Part shown: positions 1 through 9,827 of the stretch, one piece after another | Layout: every line of letters begins with the position of its first letter | How positions within the stretch are numbered: position 1 is the stretch's first letter | From: Hyphomicrobium sp. 99 | GTDB taxonomy: Bacteria > Pseudomonadota > Alphaproteobacteria > Rhizobiales > Hyphomicrobiaceae | NCBI RefSeq assembly: GCF_000384335.2 | Contig: NZ_KQ031382.1 | Coordinates: forward strand, 1,922,001 to 1,986,000 | DNA length: 64,000 nt | Reading direction: 5' to 3' | Notes under the pieces: generated by a model | What the model was told of the DNA's origin: nothing | Database searches by the model: none | What the model saw: only the letters and a program-made list of their open reading frames with translations | Made by a program: the position numbers and the translations under genes

Positions 1-148
1 GCCGCACATCGACAAGAAGAGCCGCGAGCAGTTCGAAATGCGGACCCACAAGCGTTTGCTCGACATTGTCGATCCCACGCCGCAGACGGTCGATGCCCTG
101 ATGAAGCTCGATCTCGCAGCCGGTGTCGACGTCGAGATCAAACTCTAA
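1..148 (+). CDS. rpsJ: 30S ribosomal protein S10, C-terminal part (truncated by window start)
   Basis: The window opens inside this gene. Codons begin at base 2 and read [18 protein letters not shown], the conserved C-terminal half of S10, and end in [15 protein letters not shown] before TAA at 146-148. S10 sits in the 30S head and also acts as NusE in antitermination. It is normally the first gene of the S10 operon, and rplC follows after about 60 bases, as expected. About 48 of roughly 102 residues are present; the start lies outside the window. Confidence 0.96.
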   Translation, partial: PHIDKKSREQFEMRTHKRLLDIVDPTPQTVDALMKLDLAAGVDVEIKL

Positions 149-211
149 AACCAGAACTTACGGGCCCTCTGGCGGTAACGCGAACGGCCCCAACGATAGG
201 AAGGAATGCAA

Positions 212-913
212 ATGCGTTCCGGAGTAATAGCACAGAAGATCGGTATGACCCGGATCTTCACCGACGCGGGCGAACATGTTCCCGTAACGGTGCTGCGTCT
301 CGAGAACCTCCAGGTTCTCGCGCACCGCACCGAGGAGAAGAACGGCTATACCGCAATCCAGGTCGGCGGCGGCACGAGGAAGCCCTCGCGTCTGACGAAG
401 TCCGAACGCGGCACTTTCGCGAAGGCCGAAGTCGAGCCGAAGCGCAAGTTAGCTGAGTTTCGTGTCAGTCCTGAGAACCTTATCGATGTTGGCGCGGAAA
501 TTACCGCAGACCACTTCGTGCCTGGCCAGTTCGTCGACGTGACGGGCACCACGCAGGGTAAGGGTTTCCAGGGCGCCATGAAGCGCTGGAACTTCGGCGG
601 TCTGCGGGCAACCCACGGCGTCTCGGTCACGCACCGCGCCCACGGTTCGACCGGTCAGCGCCAGGATCCCGGCAAGGTGTTCAAAGGCAAGAAGATGGCC
701 GGACACATGGGCGACGAGCGCGTCACGACGCAGAATCTCGTCGTTGCCAAGATCGACAAGGAACGTGGTCTCGTGATGGTTCGAGGCGCGGTCCCGGGTT
801 CTAAGGGCGGCTGGGTCGTTGTCCGCGACGCCGTCAAGAAGGCCGCGCACGCTGATGCTCCGAAGCCCGGTGCATTCAAAGCGCGTGGCGAAGCTAAGAA
901 GGAAGGCGCGTGA
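212..913 (+). CDS. rplC: 50S ribosomal protein L3
   Basis: L3 binds the 3' domain of 23S rRNA early in assembly of the large subunit. The protein begins [16 protein letters not shown], the standard L3 N-terminus, and contains the conserved loop around [15 protein letters not shown] and [20 protein letters not shown]. Two in-frame ATGs exist at 206 and 212. I prefer 212 because the purine-rich Shine-Dalgarno (about 198-205) is then correctly spaced and the protein starts as other L3 proteins do. The last 30 residues are a charged Lys/Ala tail. The stop overlaps the rplD start (TGATG). Confidence 0.97.
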   Translation: MRSGVIAQKIGMTRIFTDAGEHVPVTVLRLENLQVLAHRTEEKNGYTAIQVGGGTRKPSRLTKSERGTFAKAEVEPKRKLAEFRVSPENLIDVGAEITADHFVPGQFVDVTGTTQGKGFQGAMKRWNFGGLRATHGVSVTHRAHGSTGQRQDPGKVFKGKKMAGHMGDERVTTQNLVVAKIDKERGLVMVRGAVPGSKGGWVVVRDAVKKAAHADAPKPGAFKARGEAKKEGA

Positions 914-1533
914 TGAAAGCCGAAGTCACCAGCCTCGAGTCCGGCAAAGCCGGCGACATTGAGCTTGCCGACGACATTTTCGGTCTTGAGGTCCGCAGCG
1001 ATCTCATTCACCGCATGGTGCGCTATCAGACCCTGAAGCGCATGGCCGGCACGCATCATGCTCAAGACCGCTCGGAAGTCGCGGTCACGGGCAAGAAGAT
1101 GTACAAGCAGAAGGGCACCGGCGGTGCTCGTCACGGCGACAAGTCGGCTCCGCAGTTCCGCGGCGGCGGCAAGGCGTTCGGACCCAAGCCGCGCTCGCAT
1201 GCGATCGATATGCCGAAGAAGGTTCGCGCACTGGCTCTCCGTCACGCGCTGTCCTCTAAGGCCAAGGCCGGCGAGATCATCGTCATCGACAAGGCAACAT
1301 CGTCCGAAGGCAAGACGGCTGCGCTGAAGGCTCAGTTCGCCAAGCTCTCGCTCGTCAACGCGCTCATCATCGATGGCGCCGAGCTCGAGCCGACGTTCGC
1401 CCGCGCCGCTCGCAACATTCCGAACATCGACGTCCTTCCGATTCAGGGCATCAACGTCTACGACATCCTTCGTCGTAAGAAGCTGGTTCTGACCCGGGCT
1501 GCCGTCGCAGCGCTGGAGGCGCGCTTCAAATGA
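913..1533 (+). CDS. rplD: 50S ribosomal protein L4
   Basis: L4 lines the exit tunnel of the large subunit. The product is 206 residues from the ATG at 913; a GTG one codon earlier is possible but less likely. The family signature [19 protein letters not shown], which forms the extended loop near the tunnel constriction, is intact. The start overlaps the rplC stop by one base and the end overlaps the rplW start by four, so translation is probably coupled. In some bacteria L4 autoregulates this operon; no such leader can be judged here because the operon start is outside the window. Confidence 0.97.
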   Translation: MKAEVTSLESGKAGDIELADDIFGLEVRSDLIHRMVRYQTLKRMAGTHHAQDRSEVAVTGKKMYKQKGTGGARHGDKSAPQFRGGGKAFGPKPRSHAIDMPKKVRALALRHALSSKAKAGEIIVIDKATSSEGKTAALKAQFAKLSLVNALIIDGAELEPTFARAARNIPNIDVLPIQGINVYDILRRKKLVLTRAAVAALEARFK

Positions 1534-1826
1534 CGAGCAAACGTTCCGCATACGACGTCATCGTCGCGCCGGTCATCACCGAAAAGGCGACGTTCGCCTC
1601 CGAGGCGAACCAGGTGATCTTCAAGGTCAAGCGCGACGCGACGAAGCCCGAGATCAAGTCGGCTATCGAAGGCTTGTTCAAGGTCAAGGTGAAGGCCGTC
1701 AATACGATCGTCCGCAAGGGCAAGCAGAGAACGTTCAAGGGCGTCAAGGCGCTGTTGAGCGATACGAAGAGGGCCATCGTGACGCTCGAGGAAGGCCATT
1801 CCATCGACGTGACGACTGGGCTCTGA
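1530..1826 (+). CDS. rplW: 50S ribosomal protein L23
   Basis: This 98-residue protein has the L23 pattern: [14 protein letters not shown] at the N-terminus, [20 protein letters not shown] in the centre and [18 protein letters not shown] leading to the C-terminal strand. L23 lies at the tunnel exit and is the docking site for trigger factor and SRP. The ATG overlaps the last codon of rplD (ATGA), implying coupled translation. Length and termini are normal for Alphaproteobacteria. Confidence 0.97.
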   Translation: MTSKRSAYDVIVAPVITEKATFASEANQVIFKVKRDATKPEIKSAIEGLFKVKVKAVNTIVRKGKQRTFKGVKALLSDTKRAIVTLEEGHSIDVTTGL

Positions 1827-1838
1827 GGATAACGCATC

Positions 1839-2663
1839 ATGGCGCTTAAGACATACAACCCGACTTCGCCCGGACGTCGCCACCTCGTCCAGGTCGACCG
1901 TTCGACGCTCTGGAAGGGCGGTCCGCTCAAGACGCTCGTCGAGGGCAAGACGAAGACCGGCGGTCGCAACAGCGATGGCCGCATCACGTCACGCCACATC
2001 GGCGGCGGCGCGAAGCAGTCCTATCGCCGGATCGATTTCCGCCGCCGGAAGTTCGATTCGCCCGCGAGCGTGGAGCGCCTTGAGTACGATCCGAACCGGA
2101 CCGCGTTCATCGCTCTGATCAAGTATCAGGACGGCACCCAGGCCTACATCCTGGCTCCGCAGCGCCTGGCCGTTGGCGACAGCGTCGTCTCGGGACCCAA
2201 GGTCGACGTGAAGCCTGGCAACGCAATGCCGCTTTCGGCGATGCCGATCGGCACGATCGTGCACAACGTCGAAATGAAGCCCGGCAAGGGCGGTCAGGTC
2301 GCACGTTCGGCAGGCTCGTTTGTTCAGCTCGTCGGCCGCGACTCTGGTTATGCAGTGTTGCGCTTGAACTCGGGCGAGACGCGCAAGGTCAGCGCTGAGT
2401 GCATGGCGACTGTCGGTGCGGTTTCGAACCCGGACCACATGAACACCGTCACCGGTAAGGCTGGCCGCACACGCTGGCAGGGTCGCCGTCCGACGGTTCG
2501 CTCGATTGCTATGAACCCGGTCGATCACCCGAACGGTGGTCGTACGAAGGGCGGTAAGCACTGGGCGACGCCTTGGGGCAAGCCGACCAAGGGCTTCAAG
2601 ACTCGCAAGAACAAGACGACCACGAAATACATCGTACGCTCGCGCCAAAAGGCGAAGAAGTAG
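1839..2663 (+). CDS. rplB: 50S ribosomal protein L2
   Basis: L2 supports the peptidyl-transferase centre and subunit association. The 274-residue product starts [20 protein letters not shown], has the central [11 protein letters not shown] segment, and ends with the signature [28 protein letters not shown], whose histidine lies near the catalytic centre in known ribosomes. It begins 12 bases after rplW and is followed by rpsS, the standard order. Confidence 0.98.
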   Translation: MALKTYNPTSPGRRHLVQVDRSTLWKGGPLKTLVEGKTKTGGRNSDGRITSRHIGGGAKQSYRRIDFRRRKFDSPASVERLEYDPNRTAFIALIKYQDGTQAYILAPQRLAVGDSVVSGPKVDVKPGNAMPLSAMPIGTIVHNVEMKPGKGGQVARSAGSFVQLVGRDSGYAVLRLNSGETRKVSAECMATVGAVSNPDHMNTVTGKAGRTRWQGRRPTVRSIAMNPVDHPNGGRTKGGKHWATPWGKPTKGFKTRKNKTTTKYIVRSRQKAKK

Positions 2664-2686
2664 CGGCGAACTGAAGGAGATCGACT

Positions 2687-2965
2687 TTGACACGTTCAGT
2701 CTGGAAAGGTCCGTTCGTTGACGGCTACCTCCTTAAGAAGGCGGACAAGTCGCGCGCATCGGGGCGCAACGAAGTAATCAAGATCTGGAGCCGTCGCTCC
2801 ACGATCCTGCCCCAGTTCGTCGGACTGACCTTCGGCGTGCACAACGGCCAGAAGCATATCCCCGTCAACGTGACGGAAGACATGATCGGCCACAAGTTCG
2901 GTGAATTCGCACCAACCCGTATCTTCCACGGGCACGGCGGCGACAAGAAAGCGGTGAAGAGATAA
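2687..2965 (+). CDS. rpsS: 30S ribosomal protein S19
   Basis: A 92-residue protein beginning [19 protein letters not shown] and ending with the conserved [19 protein letters not shown] region; S19 forms part of the 30S head with S13. The only start that gives the canonical N-terminus is TTG at 2687, preceded by a good AAGGAG Shine-Dalgarno about 8 bases upstream. No in-frame ATG exists nearby. The stop overlaps the rplV ATG (TAATG). Confidence 0.96.
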   Translation: MTRSVWKGPFVDGYLLKKADKSRASGRNEVIKIWSRRSTILPQFVGLTFGVHNGQKHIPVNVTEDMIGHKFGEFAPTRIFHGHGGDKKAVKR

Positions 2966-3411
2966 TGGGCAAGCCAAGCCACGAGCGGCGCCTCCCCGAC
3001 ACCGAGGCCCAAGCAGTTCTCAAATCGCTGCGCATTTCACCGCAGAAGCTGAACCTCGTCGCGGGTTTGATCCGTGGTAAGAAGGTCGATCAGGCTTTGG
3101 CCGTGCTCGAGTTCAGCGAAAAGCGTATCGCCGGCGACGTCCGCAAGTGCGTGATGAGCGCCGTCGCGAACGCCGAGAACAACCACTCGCTCGACGTCAA
3201 CGATCTGATCGTTGCTGAAGCGTTTGTCGGCAAGAACCTGGTCATGAAGCGCTTCCACGCTCGCGGCCGTGGTCGCGGCGCTTCGATCCTGAAGCCTTTC
3301 TCGCAGTTGACCGTCATCGTCCGTCAGGTCGAAGAGGAAAAGACCGAGAAGAAGAAAGCCGGAAAGAAGCCCGCGACGAAGACCGCCGCGGCGGCCAAGG
3401 AGGCCAAGTAA
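2965..3411 (+). CDS. rplV: 50S ribosomal protein L22
   Basis: L22 crosses the large subunit and its loop lines the exit tunnel. Residues 10-125 carry the usual core, including [20 protein letters not shown] and the tunnel-tip segment [20 protein letters not shown]. The protein is 148 residues, longer than the common 110-130, because of a Lys/Ala/Glu-rich tail from about residue 120 that is probably disordered. The gene overlaps rpsS by one base and ends one base before the rpsC ATG. Confidence 0.97.
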   Translation: MGKPSHERRLPDTEAQAVLKSLRISPQKLNLVAGLIRGKKVDQALAVLEFSEKRIAGDVRKCVMSAVANAENNHSLDVNDLIVAEAFVGKNLVMKRFHARGRGRGASILKPFSQLTVIVRQVEEEKTEKKKAGKKPATKTAAAAKEAK

Positions 3412-3412
3412 T

Positions 3413-4252
3413 ATGGGTCAAAAAGTCAATCCCGTCGGCCTCCGTCTCGGTATCAACCGGACCTGGGACAGCCGCTGGTTCGCCGCTCGCGGCGAATATG
3501 GCAAGCTGCTCCATGAGGACCGTGCAATCCGCGCTCACATCATGAAAGAGCAGCGCGAGGCCGGCATCTCGAAGGTCGTCATCGAGCGCCCGCACAAGAA
3601 GTGCCGCGTCACGGTCATGACTGCCCGTCCCGGCATTCTGATCGGCAAGAAGGGTGAGAAGATCGAGCGCCTCCGCGCGGATCTCGCAAAGCTGACGAGC
3701 TCGGAAGTTCATCTGAACATCCTCGAGATCCGCAAGCCCGAGATCGACGCGACGCTGATCGCCGAAGGCATCGCTCAGCAGCTTGAACGCCGCGTTGCGT
3801 TCCGCCGTGCGATGAAGCGCGCCGTTCAGTCGGCTCTGCGTCTCGGCGCTGTCGGCATTCGTATCAACGTCGCGGGCCGTTTGGGCGGCGCCGAAATCGC
3901 GCGTACGGAATGGTATCGCGAAGGCCGCGTGCCGCTGCACACGCTTCGCGCCGACATCGACTTCGGTTACGGCGTTGCTCGTACGGCGTACGGCATCATC
4001 GGTATCAAGGTTTGGGTCTTCAAGGGCGAGATCATCGAGCACGATCCGATGGCCTCCGACCGGAAGCTCACGGAAATGCAGGAAAGCGGCGCACCGCGCC
4101 CCCGTCGTGACGATGACCGCGGCGATCGCCGTGACCGTCGTCCGGGACGTGGCGGACGTGGTGGTGGACGTGGCCCAGGCGGTGGCGGCGGTGCTGGTGG
4201 CGGTAACGCGCCTGCGGCCTCGGATGCCGGCTCATCGACGCCAGAAGCGTAA
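3413..4252 (+). CDS. rpsC: 30S ribosomal protein S3 with Gly/Arg-rich tail
   Basis: S3 forms the mRNA entry site of the 30S subunit and has helicase-related activity. The N-terminus [20 protein letters not shown] and the KH-domain motif [17 protein letters not shown] are intact, as is the C-terminal domain ending near IIEHDPMA. The 279-residue length exceeds the usual 210-235 because of an Arg/Asp then Gly-rich tail from about residue 220. The start follows rplV by one base and the next gene, rplP, starts 21 bases later. Confidence 0.97.
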   Translation: MGQKVNPVGLRLGINRTWDSRWFAARGEYGKLLHEDRAIRAHIMKEQREAGISKVVIERPHKKCRVTVMTARPGILIGKKGEKIERLRADLAKLTSSEVHLNILEIRKPEIDATLIAEGIAQQLERRVAFRRAMKRAVQSALRLGAVGIRINVAGRLGGAEIARTEWYREGRVPLHTLRADIDFGYGVARTAYGIIGIKVWVFKGEIIEHDPMASDRKLTEMQESGAPRPRRDDDRGDRRDRRPGRGGRGGGRGPGGGGGAGGGNAPAASDAGSSTPEA

Positions 4253-4273
4253 GGATTCCAGAGGCAACTCATC

Positions 4274-4684
4274 ATGCTGCAACCGAAACGGACAAAGTTC
4301 CGCAAACAGTTTAAGGGCCGCATCCACGGCGCCGCCAAGTCGGGCACCACGCTCGCTTACGGCGAAGTGGGTCTGAAGGCCATGGAGCCGGAGCGCCTGT
4401 CGGCGCGCCAGATCGAAGCCGCACGTCGCGCCATCGCTCGTCACACGAAGCGCGCAGGCCGCATGTGGCTGCGCATCTTCCCGGACGTGCCGGTGTCGAA
4501 GAAGCCGGCCGAAGTCCGCATGGGCTCCGGTAAGGGTTCGCCCGAGCTTTGGGTGGCACGCGTTAAGCCGGGCCGCATCATTTTCGAACTCGGCGGCGTC
4601 AATCAGCAAGTGGCGAAAGAAGCTCTCATTCTTGGAGCCGCCAAGCTGCCCATCAAATGCCGCGTCGTTACGCGGATCGAATAG
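4274..4684 (+). CDS. rplP: 50S ribosomal protein L16
   Basis: L16 helps organise the A-site tRNA region of the large subunit. The 136-residue product begins [19 protein letters not shown] and has the signature region [22 protein letters not shown] followed by [17 protein letters not shown]. Length and motifs are standard. It lies between rpsC and rpmC in the normal S10-operon order. Confidence 0.98.
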   Translation: MLQPKRTKFRKQFKGRIHGAAKSGTTLAYGEVGLKAMEPERLSARQIEAARRAIARHTKRAGRMWLRIFPDVPVSKKPAEVRMGSGKGSPELWVARVKPGRIIFELGGVNQQVAKEALILGAAKLPIKCRVVTRIE

Positions 4685-4701
4685 GCGAGGTGAGGATAGT
4701 C

Positions 4702-4908
4702 ATGGCCGACGATTTAAAGGGCATGTCGCTCGATCAGCTCGACGACCAGCTGGTGAAGCTCAAGAAAGAGCAGTTCAACCTGCGCTTTCAGCGGGCTTCG
4801 GGCCAACTTGAAAATACGGCGCGCATCCGGCTCGTCCGTCGAGATATCGCGCGCATCAAGACCGCAGCCGTTGCCCGGCGCGGTGGCAGCGTCAAAAAAG
4901 GCGCGTAA
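4702..4908 (+). CDS. rpmC: 50S ribosomal protein L29
   Basis: A 68-residue two-helix protein at the tunnel exit next to L23. The ATG at 4702 gives [20 protein letters not shown], the expected start; an in-frame upstream ATG at 4657 lies inside rplP and would add an unsupported extension. The motif [20 protein letters not shown], followed by [10 protein letters not shown], is the family signature. Fourteen bases separate it from rpsQ. Confidence 0.95.
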   Translation: MADDLKGMSLDQLDDQLVKLKKEQFNLRFQRASGQLENTARIRLVRRDIARIKTAAVARRGGSVKKGA

Positions 4909-4922
4909 GGGAGAACGAGATT

Positions 4923-5153
4923 ATGCCGAAGCGCGTGCTGCAGGGAGTCGTGGTATCCGACAAGAACGACAAGACGATCGTCGTTCAGGTCGAGCGTCGC
5001 TACACCCATCCGCTGCTGAAGAAGACCGTGCGCCGTACGAAAAAGTATCACGCACACGACGAAAAGAATTCGTTCAAGGTTGGCGACCAGGTCTCGATTG
5101 AAGAGACCCGGCCGATTTCCAAGAACAAACGTTGGATTGCAATAGCGTCTTGA
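4923..5153 (+). CDS. rpsQ: 30S ribosomal protein S17
   Basis: A 76-residue OB-fold protein that binds 16S rRNA early in assembly. It begins [20 protein letters not shown] and carries the conserved [20 protein letters not shown] stretch and the [18 protein letters not shown] signature. This is the last gene of the S10 operon in the classical scheme. The 162-base gap that follows contains hairpins and then rplN, the first gene of the spc operon. Confidence 0.97.
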   Translation: MPKRVLQGVVVSDKNDKTIVVQVERRYTHPLLKKTVRRTKKYHAHDEKNSFKVGDQVSIEETRPISKNKRWIAIAS

Positions 5154-5315
5154 GGTTATAAGCCTCGATTCGCAGAAGCGATCGAACGCCGGGAGCCGCC
5201 TTTCGAGCCGTCGGAGAGTTGGGAGTTATCCCAAGACCCCGCGAGCCAGATTGGCAAATGTAGAGATGGGCTTTGAGAGCACGACTCTTAAGGCCGTGAA
5301 AGAAGGAACGACGCG
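5154..5315 (+). other. Structured gap between rpsQ and rplN (S10/spc boundary)
   Basis: No ORF is supported. Two hairpins are visible. At 5165-5185 an 8-bp stem with one bulged T closes an AGAA loop. At 5219-5234 a 6-bp stem (TTGGGA/TCCCAA) closes a GTTA loop. Neither has a T-run, so they are not typical terminators. The gap is where the spc operon starts in other bacteria, so it could hold a promoter or an RNA leader; no convincing -35/-10 pair was found. Confidence 0.5.
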
Positions 5316-5684
5316 ATGATCCAGATGGAGAGCAATCTCGACGTCGCCGACAACTCGGGCGCGCGCCGCGTTCAGTGCATCAAGGTGCTGGGCGGCTCGA
5401 AGCGCAAGTACGCGACGGTGGGTGACACCATCGTAGTCTCCGTCAAGGAGGCGATCCCGAAAGGACGCGTCAAGAAGGGTCAGGTGATGAAGGCCGTCAT
5501 CGTTCGCGTCGCGAAGGGTATCCGCCGGGCCGATGGCTCGCTGATCCGCTTCGATCGCAACGCCGCCGTGCTGATCAACGCCAACGGCGAACCAGTCGGC
5601 ACGCGTATTTTCGGACCTGTGACGCGCGAACTTCGCGCCAAGAACCACATGAAGATCGTATCGCTCGCGCCGGAGGTTCTCTGA
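5316..5684 (+). CDS. rplN: 50S ribosomal protein L14
   Basis: The 122-residue protein starts [21 protein letters not shown], the near-universal L14 beginning, and has the L14 signature [20 protein letters not shown] plus the C-terminal [20 protein letters not shown]14 forms an intersubunit bridge with 16S rRNA. It opens the spc part of the cluster and its stop overlaps the rplX ATG (TGATG). Confidence 0.98.
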   Translation: MIQMESNLDVADNSGARRVQCIKVLGGSKRKYATVGDTIVVSVKEAIPKGRVKKGQVMKAVIVRVAKGIRRADGSLIRFDRNAAVLINANGEPVGTRIFGPVTRELRAKNHMKIVSLAPEVL

Positions 5685-6010
5685 TGTCGGCATTTAAAAT
5701 CAAGAAGGGCGACAAGGTCGTCGTTCTCGCCGGCCGCGACAAGGGCAAGCGGGGCGAAGTGATTGAGATCCGCCCGAAGGAACACCGCGCTCTCGTTCGC
5801 GGCGTCAACATGGTGCGCCGTCACCAGCGCCAGTCGGCGTCGCAGGAAGGCGGCATCATTTCCAAGGAAGGTCCGATCGACCTCTCGAACCTCGCGATCG
5901 AGGACCCGAAGGACGGCAAGCCGTCTCGCGTTGGCTTCAAGGTCCTTGAAGACGGCAAGAAGGTTCGCATTGCGAAGCGCTCGGGCGAGCAGATCCCGGA
6001 GAAGAACTAG
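5684..6010 (+). CDS. rplX: 50S ribosomal protein L24
   Basis: L24 is an assembly initiator that binds the 5' end of 23S rRNA. The KOW motif lies at the N-terminus ([22 protein letters not shown]) and the C-terminal part continues with NMVRRHQRQ and the [19 protein letters not shown] segment. The length of 108 residues is normal. It overlaps rplN by one base and is followed by rplE after three bases. Confidence 0.97.
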   Translation: MSAFKIKKGDKVVVLAGRDKGKRGEVIEIRPKEHRALVRGVNMVRRHQRQSASQEGGIISKEGPIDLSNLAIEDPKDGKPSRVGFKVLEDGKKVRIAKRSGEQIPEKN

Positions 6011-6013
6011 GCC

Positions 6014-6697
6014 ATGGCAAAAGATACATCAAAAGGCGCCAAGCCTCAGGGCGGCTCGCCGCAAGGTGCAGGCGAAACCAAGAAGGCACGCGCCGACAAG
6101 AAGGCTGCAGCCTCGGCAGCTCCGCGCGAGCCGGCAGCGCCGCGTCCGGCCGATTACAAGCCGCGCCTCAAGTCTCATTATGAGAAGGTCGTTCGCGACG
6201 CTCTCAAAGAGAAGTTCGGCTACTCGAACGTGATGCAGATCCCGCGTCTCGAGAAGATCGTGATCAACATGGGCGTCGGCGAAGCCGTCAACGATCGCAA
6301 GAAAGTTGACGTCGCAGCAGCCGATCTCGCTCTGATCGCCGGTCAGAAGCCGGTCGTCACGCGGGCCCGCAAGGCCATCGCGACGTACAAGCTTCGTGAA
6401 GGCATGGCGATCGGCGCCAAGGTCACGCTCCGCGGCGACCGCATGTACGAATTTCTCGACCGGTTCGTCACGATCGCGCTTCCGCGCGTGAAGGACTTCC
6501 GTGGTCTGAACCCGAAGAGCTTCGACGGCCGTGGCAACTATGCGACCGGCCTCAAGGAGCACCTCGTGTTCCCCGAAATCGACTACGACAAGGTCGACAA
6601 CGTATTGGGCCTCGACGTGATCGTTTGCACGTCGGCCAAAACCGATGAAGAAGCCCGTGAATTGCTCAAGGGCTTCAACTTCCCGTTCCGTAGCTAG
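6014..6697 (+). CDS. rplE: 50S ribosomal protein L5 with long N-terminal extension
   Basis: L5 belongs to the central protuberance and contacts 5S rRNA and P-site tRNA. From about residue 48 the sequence is ordinary L5: [19 protein letters not shown], then [16 protein letters not shown], then [20 protein letters not shown]. The protein is 227 residues, against about 180 in most bacteria, because residues 1-47 form a Lys/Ala/Pro-rich, probably unfolded extension. The only ATG near the rplX stop is the one used, and codons in the extension are in the same style as the rest, so I treat it as real. Confidence 0.96.
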   Translation: MAKDTSKGAKPQGGSPQGAGETKKARADKKAAASAAPREPAAPRPADYKPRLKSHYEKVVRDALKEKFGYSNVMQIPRLEKIVINMGVGEAVNDRKKVDVAAADLALIAGQKPVVTRARKAIATYKLREGMAIGAKVTLRGDRMYEFLDRFVTIALPRVKDFRGLNPKSFDGRGNYATGLKEHLVFPEIDYDKVDNVLGLDVIVCTSAKTDEEARELLKGFNFPFRS

Positions 6698-6738
6698 AGG
6701 ACCTCGGCAGTCGCCGAAAGGCCTTTGGAGGAGATGAA

Positions 6739-7044
6739 ATGGCTAAGACCAGTTCGATTGAAAAGAATAACCGTCGTCGCAAGATGACGGCGGAGCAGGC
6801 ACCCAAGCGCAAGCGCTTGAAGCTGCTCGCCAAGGACAGGACGAAGACGCCGGAAGAGCGTTTCGCCGCTCGCCTGAAGCTTGCTGAGATGCCCCGTAAC
6901 GGCTCGAAGGTTCGCATCCGCAATCGTTGCGAGATCACCGGTCGTCCGCGCGGCAACTACCGTAAGCTCCGGATGTGCCGCAACCAGCTGCGTGAGCTGG
7001 CGAGCCAGGGCCGTATCCCGGGCATGGTCAAGGCGAGCTGGTAA
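6739..7044 (+). CDS. rpsN: 30S ribosomal protein S14 (zinc-independent type)
   Basis: A 101-residue S14 of the long form that lacks the CxxC zinc ribbon. The conserved end [20 protein letters not shown], followed by [21 protein letters not shown], is complete. S14 completes the 30S head late in assembly. It follows rplE by about 40 bases with a GGAGGAG-like Shine-Dalgarno in front of the ATG. Confidence 0.98.
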   Translation: MAKTSSIEKNNRRRKMTAEQAPKRKRLKLLAKDRTKTPEERFAARLKLAEMPRNGSKVRIRNRCEITGRPRGNYRKLRMCRNQLRELASQGRIPGMVKASW

Positions 7045-7056
7045 GAGGAAGCATCA

Positions 7057-7455
7057 ATGTCCGTGAATGATCCGTTGGGCGATATGCTGACCCGTATCCG
7101 GAACGCGCAGATGCGCCGCCGGCCGAAGGTTGCCACCCCTGCTTCTAGCCTCCGCGCCCGCGTCCTCGACGTGCTCGCAGAGGAAGGCTATATCCGTGGC
7201 TACAGCCGCGTCGAATTGAAGGGCGAACTGCCTCAGTTCGAGATCGAGCTCAAGTATTACAATGGCCAGCCGGCCATCCGTGAGATCGAGCGCATCTCGA
7301 AGCCCGGCCGTCGCGTCTATTCGGCGGTAAAGGGAATTCCGATCGTCGCCAACGGCCTCGGCGTTGCTATCCTGTCTACGCCCAAGGGCGTCATGTCGGA
7401 CTCGAAGGCGCGCGAAGCCAACGTCGGCGGCGAAGTCATCTGCAACGTATTCTAA
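7057..7455 (+). CDS. rpsH: 30S ribosomal protein S8
   Basis: The 132-residue protein begins [20 protein letters not shown] and ends in the S8 signature [29 protein letters not shown]8 binds the central domain of 16S rRNA and in E. coli represses spc translation by binding its own mRNA at the L5 gene; whether that regulation exists here cannot be told from sequence alone. Length is normal. Confidence 0.98.
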   Translation: MSVNDPLGDMLTRIRNAQMRRRPKVATPASSLRARVLDVLAEEGYIRGYSRVELKGELPQFEIELKYYNGQPAIREIERISKPGRRVYSAVKGIPIVANGLGVAILSTPKGVMSDSKAREANVGGEVICNVF

Positions 7456-7497
7456 GGCTGAGGCTCAGGCCTCGGCGAAACAAGGTTTGAAGAAGCC

Positions 7498-8040
7498 ATG
7501 TCGCGCATCGGTAAGAAACCCGTTCCGGTCCCGTCGAACGTGACGGCGACGATCGCCGGTCAGACCGTCAAGATGAAGGGTCCTAAGGGCGAGCTCGCCT
7601 TCACGGTTCCCGACGCCTTGAAGGTCCAGCGGACGGACGAAGGCATCGACGTCAGCCTTCTCGAAGACACGAAGCTTGCACGCTCCGAGTGGGGCATGTC
7701 GCGGACACAGATCGCGAACCTCATCAAGGGCGTGACCGACGGATACAGCCAGGATCTCGAGATCCACGGCGTCGGCTTCAAGGCTTCGATGAAGGGCAAG
7801 GACACGCTGACGCTTTCCGTCGGTTACAGCCACGACGTCGTGCTGAAAATCCCGGCTGGCGTGGATGTCAAGGTCGGCGGCGCTAAGAGCGAACTGGTGT
7901 CGGTCTCCGGCATCGACAAGCAGGCGGTCGGCCAGGTGGCATCCATCATCCGTGCCTCCCGCAAGCCGGAGCCCTACCAGGGCAAGGGCGTGCGCTATAA
8001 GGGCGAATACATCCTCCGCAAGGAAGGCAAGAAGAAGTAG
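7498..8040 (+). CDS. rplF: 50S ribosomal protein L6
   Basis: A 180-residue protein with the tandem L6 fold. The first half begins [15 protein letters not shown] and includes [15 protein letters not shown]; the second half has the signature [24 protein letters not shown] at the C-terminus. L6 sits near the factor-binding site of the 50S subunit. It follows rpsH by about 40 bases and precedes rplR by 11. Confidence 0.98.
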   Translation: MSRIGKKPVPVPSNVTATIAGQTVKMKGPKGELAFTVPDALKVQRTDEGIDVSLLEDTKLARSEWGMSRTQIANLIKGVTDGYSQDLEIHGVGFKASMKGKDTLTLSVGYSHDVVLKIPAGVDVKVGGAKSELVSVSGIDKQAVGQVASIIRASRKPEPYQGKGVRYKGEYILRKEGKKK

Positions 8041-8051
8041 GACCGGCACCG

Positions 8052-8414
8052 ATGGCCAACAGCAATCAGAAATTTACGAACCGCAAGGCGCGTGTTCGTC
8101 GAAGCCTCAGGGCCGCCTCGAACGGTCGTCCCCGGCTTTCCATCCACCGCTCGTCAGAGAATATCTACGCGCAGGTGATCGACGACGTGAAGGGCGTAAC
8201 GCTCGCTTCGGCTTCGACGCTTGAGAAAGACCTCAAGAGCTCGCTGAAGACGGGCGCCGACAAGGCTGCAGCTGCCGCTATCGGCAAGCTCGTTGCCGAG
8301 CGTGCCGTCAAGGCCGGCGTCACCGAGGTCGTCTTCGACCGCGGCGGCTTCCTGTTTCATGGGCGCGTTAAGGCGCTCGCCGATGCCGCCCGCGATGGCG
8401 GTCTGAAGTTTTAA
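8052..8414 (+). CDS. rplR: 50S ribosomal protein L18
   Basis: L18 binds 5S rRNA in the central protuberance. The 120-residue protein has [20 protein letters not shown] near the start, [22 protein letters not shown] in the centre and the terminal [26 protein letters not shown], all typical. It lies between rplF and rpsE as expected. Confidence 0.98.
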   Translation: MANSNQKFTNRKARVRRSLRAASNGRPRLSIHRSSENIYAQVIDDVKGVTLASASTLEKDLKSSLKTGADKAAAAAIGKLVAERAVKAGVTEVVFDRGGFLFHGRVKALADAARDGGLKF

Positions 8415-8438
8415 GAGATACCCGAGAGGAACCGAAAC

Positions 8439-9014
8439 GTGGCACGTGGACCCCAGAGAGACCGTGGCAGAGATCGCGAGGAACGCGATAGCGAGTTTTC
8501 CGATAAGCTCGTTCACATCAATCGCGTCGCCAAGGTCGTCAAGGGCGGTAAGCGCTTCGGCTTTGCTGCGCTCGTCGTCGTAGGCGACCTGAAAGGCCGC
8601 GTCGGCTTCGGCCACGGCAAGGCCCGTGAGGTTCCGGAGGCGATCCGCAAGGCGACCGAAGGTGCAAAGCGCAACCTTCTTCGCGTGCCGCTTCGCGACG
8701 CTCGCACGCTTCATCACGATAGCGTCGGCCGTCACGGCGCCGGCAAGGTGATCCTGCGCTCGGCTCCGGCCGGTACCGGCATCATCGCAGGCGGTGCAAT
8801 GCGCGCCGTTTTCGAGATGGTCGGTGTGCACGACATCGTTGCAAAGTCGATGGGCTCGACGAACCCCTATAACGTCGTCCGCGCCACGTTCGATGCGCTC
8901 AAGGCGCAGGAAAATCCGCGCGGCGTCGCAGCTCGCCGGAACAAGAAGGTTTCCGACATCGTGTCGCGTCGTCGCGACGGCTCGGCTGCGGCCGAGGCTG
9001 GTGCGGACGTCTGA
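8439..9014 (+). CDS. rpsE: 30S ribosomal protein S5
   Basis: S5 contributes to decoding accuracy. The product of 191 residues starts at a GTG codon (8439) behind an AGAGGA Shine-Dalgarno and has an Arg/Asp-rich N-terminus, then [41 protein letters not shown] and the domain-2 motif [20 protein letters not shown]. About 20 residues at the C-terminus form a variable charged tail. No nearby ATG gives a better start. Confidence 0.97.
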   Translation: MARGPQRDRGRDREERDSEFSDKLVHINRVAKVVKGGKRFGFAALVVVGDLKGRVGFGHGKAREVPEAIRKATEGAKRNLLRVPLRDARTLHHDSVGRHGAGKVILRSAPAGTGIIAGGAMRAVFEMVGVHDIVAKSMGSTNPYNVVRATFDALKAQENPRGVAARRNKKVSDIVSRRRDGSAAAEAGADV

Positions 9015-9075
9015 AGAAAATAACGGAAGCGCTGCAGCATTTCTGCCGCTTCACAAAGGGACCTGAGGTTACGAT

Positions 9076-9267
9076 ATGGCGACGAAGAAAACGATCACGC
9101 TTAAGCAGGTGCGGAGTGCCAACCGGCGCCCCGAGCGGCAGGCCGATACGCTGATCGGCCTCGGGCTGAACAAGATCGGTCGCACCTCGACGGTTGAAGA
9201 CACGCCGGCCGTACGCGGCATGCTGAAAAAAGTTCAGCATCTCGTTCAGGTCGAAGAAGGGAAATAA
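9076..9267 (+). CDS. rpmD: 50S ribosomal protein L30
   Basis: A 63-residue protein starting [20 protein letters not shown] with the L30 core [20 protein letters not shown] followed by [17 protein letters not shown]30 is a small globular protein on the 50S surface. Between rpsE and this gene lie about 60 bases with no further feature; rplO starts five bases after its stop. Confidence 0.97.
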   Translation: MATKKTITLKQVRSANRRPERQADTLIGLGLNKIGRTSTVEDTPAVRGMLKKVQHLVQVEEGK

Positions 9268-9272
9268 CGACT

Positions 9273-9827
9273 ATGCGGCTCAACGGCATTAAGGACAACC
9301 CCGGCGCCAAGAAGACGCGCGTCCGCATCGGTCGCGGTATCGGCTCGGGCATGGGCAAGATGGGCGGCCGCGGCGGCAAGGGCCAGACGGCTCGTACCGG
9401 CGTCGCGATCGGCGGCTTCGAAGGCGGTCAGATGCCGTTGCATCGCCGTCTGCCGAAGCGCGGCTTCAACAAGTGGCGCCCTGAGCACTTCAACGAGATC
9501 AACGTCGGCTCGCTGCAGCAGGCGATCGATGACAAGCGTCTCGACGGCTCCAAGCCGGTCGATCTCGCGACCCTCATCGAAGCTGGTATCGTGCGCCGTG
9601 CGAAGGACGGTCTTCGCCTTCTCGCCGATGGCGAGATCAAGGCCAAGATCTCCATCACGGTCAATCACGCCTCCGCGAAGGCTAAGGAAGCGATCGAGAA
9701 GGCTGGCGGCTCTGTCACCGTGATCGAGCGCAAGATCCTCGCCGCGGACGAAGAGAAGCGCAAGAAATCGGCCGACAAGAAGGCCGCAAAGGGCAAGAAG
9801 CCCGGCGCCGCGAAGTCAGAGGAATAA
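9273..9827 (+). CDS. rplO: 50S ribosomal protein L15
   Basis: L15 joins late in 50S assembly. The N-terminal half is the Gly-rich L15 signature: MRLNGIKDNPGAKKTRVRIG, then SGMGKMGGRGGKGQTARTG and GGQMPLHRRLPKRGF. The folded C-terminal domain ends around ITVNHASAKAKEAIEKAGG. The protein is 184 residues, longer than the common 145-160, because of a Lys/Ala/Glu-rich tail after about residue 155. A structured 136-base gap follows before secY. Confidence 0.97.
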   Translation: MRLNGIKDNPGAKKTRVRIGRGIGSGMGKMGGRGGKGQTARTGVAIGGFEGGQMPLHRRLPKRGFNKWRPEHFNEINVGSLQQAIDDKRLDGSKPVDLATLIEAGIVRRAKDGLRLLADGEIKAKISITVNHASAKAKEAIEKAGGSVTVIERKILAADEEKRKKSADKKAAKGKKPGAAKSEE

